Translations under genes and position numbers: made by a program
Notes under the pieces: generated by a model
Seen by the model: only the letters and a program-made list of their open reading frames with translations
The model's database searches: none
Told to the model about the DNA's origin: nothing
In this document: piece after piece, positions 49,924 to 59,400 of the stretch
How positions within the stretch are numbered: position 1 is the first letter of the stretch
Layout of the letters: each line of letters starts with the position of its first letter
Assembly (NCBI RefSeq): GCF_029407905.1
Contig: NC_073645.1
Location: 53,075,001-53,139,000, forward strand
Origin: Bubalus kerabau
Taxonomy: Eukaryota > Chordata > Mammalia > Artiodactyla > Bovidae
Direction of reading: 5' to 3'
DNA: 64,000 nt

Positions 49924-50070
49924 ACGTGTTTTCATTTGTCCAAGCCAGAATTCACGTGCACAATATCCAGAAAAACATACGTGTTTTCATTTGTCCAAGC
50001 CAGAATTCATGTGCACAATATCCAGAAAACACATGTGCTTTCGTTTGTGCAAACCAGAATCCATGTAAAC
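49924..50070 (+). repeat. 55-bp tandem repeat, about 2.6 copies
   Basis: Units begin acgtgttttcatttgtccaa and continue gccagaattca(c/t)gtgcacaa; starts at 49,924 and 49,979, with a third degraded copy from about 50,034. Lies within the putative 3' UTR. Confidence 0.9.
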
Positions 50071-50693
50071 TGCAGCTTCCTTGTTGACACGGTGTGTGTA
50101 CCTCGTTCCCGTGGTCTCAAGCTCCAGTTGCTGAAGGACCGTGGCTTTTCCCTAAAGTGCTCAGCCCTCGAGGAACCTGTAGCCTTCAGGACACCCTGAG
50201 TGCCTTACGCGGCTGTGAACACCAGTGCCGGCAGTCAGGAAGGAGGGCGTGCTGGGAGTGGGTTTGGAGGTGTTGGACGTTAATCTACACTGACCATCAC
50301 TGCATCATTGACCTTAAGATGGACTGTATGTTTTAGCACAGTGATGGATTTACGTTTAGGCTCAGGAAAATCAAGCTGTACATATAGGTATCAAATCATA
50401 TATTTGTTTACTGTGTATTTTTTAAAAGCTTTATTGTAAATTTATGCAAACACGAGTGAGGACTTGTTTTCTCATGGCAATGTGCCAAACAGTGTTTGTG
50501 CTCCCTGAAGCAGTTCCTTAATAACCACACTCTAAACACGTGATGCTCTGTTCAGTGCTAAACAGTATTCAGAGCCCTAAAATAGGTTTGTATGGTGATC
50601 AACTACAGAATTTTACACATATTTTTGTATTGTGATTCCTATGATATATACCAGAGAATTTTTACTCATTTGTAAATTATTGTACAGTTTTTT

Positions 50694-50699
50694 AATAAA
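50694..50699 (+). terminator. JAKMIP3: Polyadenylation signal AATAAA (probable JAKMIP3 end)
   Basis: ttttttAATAAAgattgttttaa context after a TGTAAATTATTGTACAG stretch (TGTA motifs bind CFIm/PUM-type factors). Cleavage would be near 50,710-50,720. The sequence then becomes GC-richer, consistent with gene end. Confidence 0.65.
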
Positions 50700-50719
50700 G
50701 ATTGTTTTAAATCTTAGAA

Positions 50720-51880
50720 TATCAAAGTTCTCCACCTCACAAAGTATTAAAGTCTGGACTTATCGGGTACAGTAGCCACTTCTGTATTCTGTGTCCACTC
50801 TCTGAATGATAGTGCATCTTCCCACACCAGAAAGGAGAGCTGGGCCTTCTGCGCGTTGGGAAGGGGGACCCGGGCATCTCACATACAGCCTCGTCCTAAG
50901 TTATGGGGGGGGGGGCTCATCCGGAGGACAGGCTCTGAGGTCACCTGGGGTCAGCCACAGGGAGGCCTGCTCCTGGGCTGTTTGTCAAATGAGAACCTAG
51001 GGAGAAGTCAAGTCCCTGAGAATGGTGAATTTCTGTGAATGAATAAGAACCTGTTTCAGTGTCAGTGACCCCACAGAGGTGAGCACAGGCTGTTGGATCT
51101 CTTTGGGAAAGTGGGAACCCGAGGTGGGGCTAAGATGAGGGGCAGAAAGTGTTGATTGGGCTCTGCAGGGTTCTTATGCCTCTTGCTGTCCCAGCTTATG
51201 CTTTGAAATTCCAGCTGCGGCTGTTTTAACAGAAGCAAAGACTGGGATGTGTTTTCCTTACAAACCAATCCCCACGGGGCTTGACTTAGTAACAGCACTG
51301 TCCTGGGAGGCTGGGCGGGCTGAGAGTCCTCCTGCCGTGTCCCACCCAAACTCGGAACTTGCTTTTTAAAAAATAAGTGTTCATCTATTTGGCTACGTTG
51401 TGTCTTAGTTGCGTCACAGGGGCCTGGTTGCTCTGCAGCACATGGGGTCTCAGTTCCCCTACCAGGGACGGAACTGTGTCCCCCGCCTTGCAAGGCAGAT
51501 TCGCAACCACCGGAGCACCAGGGAAATACCCGAAGTCTGTTTTTCCAGGCAGTCAGAATCAGCTTCCGTGATCGCATCATCCCCACCACCACCACCACCA
51601 CCCCTGCTCTGCCCTTCCAACTCGCCAAACGTTTGAGTCAGAGCCTCCTTGCCTGACTTGGGATCGCCCACGGGGCCTGGAAATGTGGCTGAAGTTTCGA
51701 AAAATTGTTTTGTTTTGTTTTGTTTTCCGTGCCTCCTCTCCTCAGGTCCTTCTGCAGGTTGAAAGGGAGGTCAGAACCCCGTTGCGAAGCGGCTTTGCTT
51801 GGGCAGAAAGCGCGCCCTCAGCCCAGACCCGGAGCTTTCAGCACCCGCCGCGTGGACAGCGCCGGCTCCGCGCGAGCGCC
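50720..51880. other. Intergenic region JAKMIP3-DPYSL4
   Basis: About 1.2 kb. Contains a CHR SINE, (CAC)n at 51,583-51,602 and (TTTTG)n at 51,704-51,727. No gene recognised. Confidence 0.6.
51385..51530 (-). mobile_element. CHR-type SINE
   Basis: The minus strand reads 'tttccctggtgctccggtgg', 'gggaactgagaccccatgtg' and 'cacaactaagac'-like landmarks; diverged copy. Confidence 0.8.
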
Positions 51881-52045
51881 CAGCAAGGCTTGGGAGTTGG
51901 GGGTGGGGGTGGGGGTGGGGGGTGGAGGGCAGGCAAAGGGAAAGGGGCGGGGGGAGCGCCGGGCCCGGGTCCGCCCCGTCTACGCGCAGCGCTCAGTTCC
52001 TCCACTGGAGGCTCCGGGACCGGCCGCCCCTCTCCCACTCCCGCA
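51880..52045 (+). promoter_or_regulatory. DPYSL4: CpG-rich leader/promoter of DPYSL4 long first exon
   Basis: GC-rich with CpGs and GC boxes (aaaggggcggggggag), no clear TATA box, a (gggggt)n run at 51,898-51,925 and an A/G-free start-site-like ccactgg region. Directly precedes the exon 1A ATG. Confidence 0.5.
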
Positions 52046-52354
52046 ATGGCAACGAGGCGGCCGCAGGAGCCCGCAGGGGCTCTGCCCGCCTGCCTGGGGG
52101 CGCGGGGCACGGGCAGCCCCCAGGCCCGCCCCAAGCTCGGCGGAGTCTTCCGCTGCGTGGAGGACGCCTTTGAGAACAAGACCCTGTCTCTGGATGCGCT
52201 GGGAGGCGGCCACCGGGGTCCGAGAGGCGGAGGGCCCTACAGCGGCACAAGCGGCTACCCGGGGAGTCCCAGCGAGCCAGGTGGAGACGGCCTGGGGACC
52301 GCGGCGAGTCTCCCAGAGGGGCCCAACGCGGCCCAGGCCCACGGCCCACAGCAG
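52046..52354 (+). CDS. DPYSL4: DPYSL4 alternative first coding exon 1A (long isoform)
   Basis: 309 nt, 103 codons, from ATG (ccgcaATGg) to donor CAG|gtagtg. The translation starts MATRRPQEPAG and contains PKLGGVFRCVEDAFENKTLS followed by LDALGGGHRG. This aligns with the N-terminal extension of long CRMPs (K-Y-GGMF-x-x-VE-x-A-[FY]-E-x-KT-x-DFDA), then a Gly/Pro/Ser-rich disordered stretch. It ends in phase 0, the same as exon 1B, so it splices in frame to 56,893. Long isoforms are established for CRMP1, DPYSL2 and DPYSL3; for DPYSL4 I infer it from this sequence. Confidence 0.82.
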
Positions 52355-53119
52355 GTAGTGGCCGCGGTGCGGTGGCTGCGGGCGGCGGGGCTGGTGAACG
52401 GGGGACGCGGGCTCTGTCCCTAAGGCCCAGCACATCCACCCCAGAGGCCACCCCGGGAGCCATCCAGGGGCCCGTCCTCTTCGGAGAGCCTCCAGCCCCT
52501 CCCCGGGGACGCGACCGCTGGCCGCAGGGCCTCTTCCCCACGACAGGCCGAGCCTAAGCCTGGACCTCCCCATCCTCCGCCCCCTCCCCAGCCCGCACCC
52601 CCCGAGGCCTGGGCTTTCCTGCTCTGTTTGTCCTGGGCTCGCCCAGATCTTTCTCTGTGTCTCCTGGTCTCTTTCTGTCCTCTGTGTGTCCCTGCAGCCC
52701 CTCTCCTGTCCTCAAGGCTCGCGGGGCTGGCCCTGGACAGTCTCACAGGCAGGTGTCTCCACTGTCCGGCCCCAGGGTCTGGCGCTGCCAGCCCTGCCCT
52801 GGCAAATCCTCGAAGGAGCCGAGCTTTGGCCTGAAACATCTTTCAGGACGGAGTCCAGCTCCCTGAGATCCTCAGCCTGGACTTTAGACTAGACTCGGTC
52901 CCCGTGGCCTTGGGTGCCCTGGGTCATCAGGGAGCTGGTGGCGGGCCTCCGGCTGGCCAGGGGCGAAGCGGGGCCTGGCAGGTCATTACCGGACCCCTCT
53001 CCCTGTCCATCCTGGGCGGGGGGCTGGCGGGGAACTTTGCCCACACACTGGCCAGGACCAGTGGCAACCGTCTTTCCACCCCCACCCCCATCCCACTCCG
53101 CCTGCAAGAGTTCGCTTGC
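52355..53119 (+). other. DPYSL4: DPYSL4 intron between exons 1A and 1B
   Basis: GC-rich, no mobile element recognised. Confidence 0.6.
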
Positions 53120-53446
53120 GGACTCCGCCGGGGCTGGTCAGCGGCCTCAGCGCGGGCCTAGCCGGAGTTGACCGCAGCCTCTCGGAGCCGGGCCGGGGCG
53201 GGGCTTGAGAACCCGGGAGCAGCTGTGGGCCGGGGGTGGGGCCGGGGGCGGGGCCGGGGGCGGGGCCGGCAACCGAGCTGAGCGGCCCGGCGCGCTCGCA
53301 CTTGGAAGCCGGCCGCCCACACGTACACACCCGGGCTCAGTGGGCTCCCCCGCGAGGCCTAGCTGGTGCATCCCCCGCCGGGGACCCCAGGCCCGCCCCG
53401 CCCCGCCCGAGCCAACCGAGACGTTGGCGCCGGCGGGAAGAGCAGA
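53120..53446 (+). promoter_or_regulatory. DPYSL4: DPYSL4 short-isoform promoter and 5' UTR in CpG island
   Basis: High CpG density and four tandem GC boxes gggggcggggccg at 53,229-53,268, plus another ggggcggggct at 53,194. TATA-less. Immediately upstream of ATG 53,447. The CpG island continues to about 54,000. Confidence 0.65.
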
Positions 53447-53485
53447 ATGTCCTTCCAGGGCAAGAAAAGCATCCCCCGGATCACG
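53447..53485 (+). CDS. DPYSL4: DPYSL4 first coding exon 1B (short, canonical isoform)
   Basis: MSFQGKKSIPRIT, identical to the canonical CRMP N-terminus; ATG context gcagaATGt, donor ACG|gtgagc, phase 0. The short form is the expected main product of about 572 residues. Confidence 0.96.
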
Positions 53486-56400
53486 GTGAGCCCCGCTGCC
53501 CGCTCCCCGCTCCCGCCAGCCCCGCGCCTGCCGCCCCTTGCGCCGGGCGGGGCCTGGCCTCTGGGCCCCCGGGAGGACCTTCCCGGCCGCGCGCCGGGTC
53601 CCCTTCCCTCGGCGTCCAGGCCCTCCCGTCCCCCACCTCACCTTGCGCCCTGTCCCGGCGCTGCCCCCTCCTGCCCAGCTCCTTCCCGCGCAGCCGGCGG
53701 GGCCCGCGAGCGCCGCGCTAGACACCCTCAGGGAGCCGGCTCCCCTGAGACCCCCTCTGCGTCGAGGAGGGCTCGGGCCTGGGGGTGGGTGGGGGCGGGG
53801 AGACCCGCTTCCTAAAGCGCAGATGCGCCTCCCCCCTACCCCGCGGGGCCTCTCTCTAAGCTCCGGCTCGGAGTTGGCGGGCAGCGCGGCCCTTTGTTGA
53901 CAAGGCTGGTCCAGCCACCGGCCTCGGGTGCAGAGATGCCATTCCCGCGCAGCCCGCCCCTCGGCCGCCCCTGTGCCCCCCCGCCGCACCGGGAGCTCTT
54001 TGTCCCAGACAAAGCACCTGAGGCCGGCGCTCAGCCCCAGCCCCGGGAGCCCCCGGAGCCCCTGGCCGCCCGGAGCCCTCCTTGGAGCTGGAGTTTGGAG
54101 GCCCCCGGCCCCGAGGGTGGTGGGGAGAGTGCTCCCTCGTCACTGAGCGGGCACCCAGGCAGCTCGGCTCCCTGGAGAAGACCCTCTAACACCACACGCC
54201 CCAGGTGGGGGAAGTCCGACTGTCCACCCAGGGCTGCCAGGAAACAAAGCCGCCCCCTCCAGGCGGCGGGAGCCCAGCGGGGAGAGGGAGAGGGGGAGGG
54301 CGAGACGGAGGGAGGTGCCTGGAGGCCCGGGGGTGGCCTGCCCCTGGGAGCCCGCGGATTGAGCCCCAGCTCTGCACTTGGCTTCAGGGGAGGGCCGTGG
54401 GGTTGCCAGTTCACATCCTGAGACACTCAGGGAAGAAGGAGGGGGTCCTGCCTCAGGACTGGCCCAGATTCTGACCTAATGCAGGAAGCCCACCAGGGCC
54501 GGACAGGGTGGGGAGGGTGGCCCCACCTCTGGGTGGGTCAGAGGCCAGATGGCCAGGTCAGGAGACTGTCACCCCGGTCCTGAGGGCTGCTGCATTCCCC
54601 TCTTGGCTCCAAACCTGGGAAAGTGCCCAAGTCTGAAAACTGGGGGTTGAGTGGGGACTCAAACCACCGTCTTCCTGCCCAAAGCCTTCCCCTTCCTCTT
54701 CTTGGGCGTGTTTGAGTGGAGTGGGGACCCTGCAGGAGGAGGCAGCCAGGCTCTGACACTGGCTTGGGAGCTGGGTGAGGTGAATCCTTGTGATATGACC
54801 GGTCAGGGCCAGGCCTGGTCCTCAGGGGGCTGGGCAGTGAGTCCCTGAGGACCCAGCAGGGAGAGGCCCCGGCAGCTGGGGCCAGTCCATGGCGTAGACT
54901 GGAGCTGGCGGCAGGGCACCCAGTAGGTATTCTCAGCTTCGAGGCCCACACTGTCTCTGGCGCAGCCACCCAGCCCAGTAGGAGAGCCATCTAGGTGACT
55001 CGGGAATGAATGGGTGCGGCAGTTCCAGTAAAGTTGAGCTATGGGCGTTGAAATGTGAATTTCATATAATTTTTATGAGTCTCAATATAGTCTTCTTATG
55101 ATGTCTTTCAGCCAACATGAGATGCAAACCATCCTTGGTGCAGGGTTGGGCAGACTGTACAAGCTGGGGATCCCGTCTGGCCTGTGGCTTGTTAGCCACC
55201 CTCCTGTAGACTGTGGGGTGGAGGTTCTACTTTGAGTCAATAGAAATCTGAGAATTCATCCCAAACTGTTAGATGTTAATAAGAATAGAGTGATGTGCTC
55301 TGGCTCATAAGCCATGAATTATTTATCCCCTCAGCAGCCTCTGAGAGAGCTGCTAAGTGCCCTGCACACTTCCGTTCTGGCTTCAGGCTGACGCTGGGTT
55401 TAGAACCAGAGCTCCCAGCTGGAGTCCCAGCCCAGCCTCCTGGGTGGGCACCCAGGAGCCCCAGGCCAGGGCCAGAGCCCCGTGAAAGAGCTGTGGTTCT
55501 GGCTATCTGAGCCCCAGGAAGTGTGAGGCTCAAGGTTGTGGGGGAACGTGCCACAGGGCTGGGTTCTCACCCGTGAACCTGCTCTCAGCCACCACCCTTT
55601 CTGTGTTTCTCGCCATTTTGCTCCACTGAGGCCCGGCCGTCACCCCGCACCCTGCACAGCCTGTGACCGGCCCCCCATCTCCCCTCCATCCCAACCGTCA
55701 GAAGTGGACCGATCGCGGCCCAGCTCCGTGCCGCGGCATGCCCCTAACAGCCACACTCCCTGACACTGTTCACCTCCTTGGGGCGACCTCCAGGCGGCAC
55801 CAGAGCCACGAGCACCCCAGTGCCTTCCTGGCTTGCACCCCCATAGCCTCTCTGTCATCAGCTCCTGCGCCCTGACTCTCAGCCTCTCTGGAGTCCATCT
55901 CTCATCCACCCCATAATCCCAGCCAGGGGGCCCCCGCATCTCATCCAGACACACGGACACCACTGCAACCATGACCTGTGTCTGTCCTTGAACATGAGAG
56001 CCACTTTCTACCCAGGCCACTGTGATCTCTCCGCAGGCACTTAGACACAGCTTGAGGCACCACCGGTGGCCCACTGACCCCCCAGACCCCGCACGTCCCA
56101 CCCCAGCCTGCCACCCCCATCCTGTATCAGCCAGGCTCTTCTCTGCCCCGGGCCTTTGCGCGGGCTGCTCCCTGGCCTGGGCCTGAGTCACAGCCATGTC
56201 AGCTCCTCATAGAGGCCCTTCTTGGTCCCTGTGGCAGCCCCGAAACGTCCCTCTGTGCGCTTATGAGCATCACCGCCTGTGAAGGCTGTGTGTGTGACAT
56301 CTGTCTCCCCCCACTGGGATGTGGCCATCCTGCGGGGGGCCCTGCCTGCCGGGGCCTGCTCTAACCCCCGCCTCCCGGCACCGTCGCAGGCCACAGAGAT

Positions 56401-59400
56401 TCTGGAAGGAGCTTGGCCCAGCTGTCAGCTGGAGCCGCCTCTGCAGGTGGACAGGGAGGGCCGGCCTTCCAGGCCCACAGGGCCAAGCGAGACGTGGCCC
56501 ACCTCCCCCTCGGCATGGGCTTTAGAAATTGGGCAACACACGTGACGGTGTGCCAGTGGTCAAACGCGCGGCTACGCGCACTGACATGGCTTTGCCATGG
56601 TGACGCGGGAAGGTGGCTGGCCGTTCACCCGTGTCTTCGGTGAGGCCAGACTGCCTGACTGTGGGTGTGGGTCACGTGCAGGGCCTGTGGGCAGCCGCCT
56701 CCGAGGGCCACCGCCGCAGGGTAGGGTGGCCAACCCTGCGGGCTCTGTGCTGGTCCCACACACACAGACCGTGTTCAAAGGACACATGCAGACGTGTGTT
56801 CCATCGTGACTTCAGAGGGAAGCTGGTGCTCAGTGTACCGCTGGGTCACTCGGTTTGGAGCCAATGTGCCCCCGTTTATTTGTTTCGGACAGAGTGACCG
56901 CCTCCTGATCAGAGGGGGGAAGATCGTGAATGATGACCAGTCCTTTCACGCTGACCTGTATGTGGAGGATGGCCTGATAAAGTGAGTTGCTGCCTCTTCG
57001 CAGTCACCCGTGTACACCTTGCTCACATGCTGCCCGGAAGCTTGCTTCTGGGCGAGATCCATGTGAGGGTTTTTCCCACAACCTCGTTCCCTGGAAATAA
57101 CTCCAGCCCCTCCCGCACCTTCAGCGAGGCCTTGGAAAGCAGGACGAGGCTTCCTATTTCTCTGTTATCACAGCTTCAGTACCTGTGGGCTCACAGTAGG
57201 TGCTTAAAAATGCTTATTGACCACACCTTTTCGTTTCTCTGCTCGTGTCTGTCAGGCAGCTCCAACCTCTGGTCAGCAAGGCTGCGAGTGGACACCTCAG
57301 TGACCAGCTCAGGGTGGGATCCTCCATGCTGGCTGTCCTGAGCCCCTGCGATGTCAGGGGCGGGTCCAGTTAGGCCTTGGCTGTATTGCCCTTCGCCTCC
57401 AAGACAGGAGCCCAAGGGCAGGCATCCCAGCTCCGCAGCCTTGCCAGGGGCCCCATTCACATTTGCTCAGGGCTCTTCCTAACCAGTGGGATTTCTGTTG
57501 CTTTCAGGCAAATTGGAGAAAACCTCATTGTCCCTGGGGGCATCAGAACCATCGATGCCCACGGCCTGCTGGTCCTGCCAGGCGGAGTTGACGTCCACAC
57601 GCGGCTGCTGATGCCTGTTCTGGGCATGACCCCCGCTGACGACTTCTGCCAGGGGACCAAGGCCGCCCTGGCGGGGGGCACAACCATGATATGTGAGTGT
57701 CGTCCGTGGGGGCGGGGGGGTCCGTCCTAACTCTGGGCCTCTGGCGGGCTTGCATATCGCAGCAAGCACTTTCCCTGGTGGAGTTTTCTCGGGCTGTTTC
57801 TCTCTTTTTTTTTAATATAATTTTTTTTTGAAGGATAATTGCTTTACAGAATTTTGCTGTTTTTTGTCCAACCTCAACATGAATCAGCCATGGTTCCTCT
57901 TTACTGCACTCACTCTGAGAAGTGCTGAGTGCCTGAAGTGCTGAGTGCCTGAAGTGCTGAATGGCCCAGCCCAGTTCCTCAGCCTGCGTGTGCTGCCTTG
58001 GCCAGCGCTGGAGCGCTCCTGGGGTTTCCATGGAATGTGCCCATAGTTGATTATTTCCCGGGAAGCCAGCAGCTGGCCAAGGTCCTGGTTTGGAAAACTC
58101 AAGTGCCTTGGACAAGTTCAGGGGTTGCGTTGCCTGAAATGTCAGACACATTTGCTCCTGAGCCTCACCTCCTCTGAGGCTTGGTTTGCAGAAACTCATG
58201 TCCAGAAGAGCTAAAGATGGTGGAGGCAGTGTTTTAGAGAAAGGATGATAAAAATACTGTTATCCGATCAACAACCCCCAGAGTCCCTGTACCAGGCACA
58301 AGCACTGTTCTGATGTGCCTGAGCTCCATGCGTGGCAGAGAAGCCCAGTTCACAGCTTGTGAGGGGTTCACTTCCCACCGTGAACTTGCTCGTGGTCAGT
58401 TCAGGAGCCCGGACAGGAAGCCAGCATTTAGCCCCTCTCCTTCCCTGAGACCCATCAGCTCCACAGCGCCAAAGGAAGGCGCCTCTGCTCGGGCTGGACC
58501 TGGTCCAACCCTGGCTGCACCGCGGCCTGGCGGTGACCTCAGGCAGCCCGTGGTTAAACATCATGCTTCCCTGCACATTTGGGCAGGAGGCAGGGGGTGG
58601 GAGGGTGGAGTGAGAGGGGGCCCGTGGTTGCCAGGTGCACGTGGGCACATGGTGGGCGCTGCCACTGCCTCCCGGGAAGGGCTGCTCCAGGTACTCAGAC
58701 CGACTTCACAGGCCCCAGCCTGGTGTGGCTTACTGAGCTATAAAGTGGCCAAACCCAGCAGTGGCCCGCCCCCCCGGTCTGATGAGGGAGCGCTCTTCTT
58801 TCAGGCCCTTGGTCCTGCTGGTCACGGGGGGCCCGGGCCCAGTGGGACGCCCTCCTGGCTGTGTCTCCCGCTGGTGCTGAGGTGTCCGATGGGCTGTGAG
58901 GATGGAGGTGCTGTAGGCATGGGCTGGCCTCTGCGGGACTGCAGCCATGAGCGCCCGCAGGACAGCATCCTGGGTGTGCAATGGAGCCATGGGAGGCTGA
59001 GGGGCCCACGTGAGGGGTGTGCGGGGAGGCACAATGTCTACCTGTAACCTTGGGTGGGCATGCCTTCCCACCGGCCACCCCGCCCAGCTCTCTCCCTGCT
59101 CCCGGCAGAGGTTGTGAGTGGGGTGTGGGCCATGGCCGCAGGGTTGCTGGCGGGGCCAGGGGGACAGTGCAGTGTCCATGTGCTCACCCTGGTTCTCCAG
59201 GGTGGGAGGGGACCCTCCATGGTGTGTGTGGTCGGGGAGGCACAAGGGAAGCCAGCCCCGCGTGCCACTGTGGGCCGGCTCGCAGGTTCAGCACTGTGGA
59301 CAGCACCCCACCCCACCCCCGCCCGCCAGGCGCACCTCATTCAGCCAGGCTCTTTAGGGTGAGTCTGCTGGGGAGGGAGGTCCTTCTCTCTGCTCAGGAA

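Larger units (their letters stand above)
48600..50715 (+). other. JAKMIP3: Probable JAKMIP3 terminal 3' UTR
   Basis: AT-rich, free of recognisable transposons, rich in tttgtatt/ttttaaa and ATTTA-like words, and ends in a polyadenylation signal. Such features are typical of a long neuronal 3' UTR. The 5' border of this terminal exon is uncertain: candidate acceptors include ttctcttcag at 49,532 and tagctcttcag at 49,808. Contains a 55-bp tandem repeat (49,924-50,070). Confidence 0.5.
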
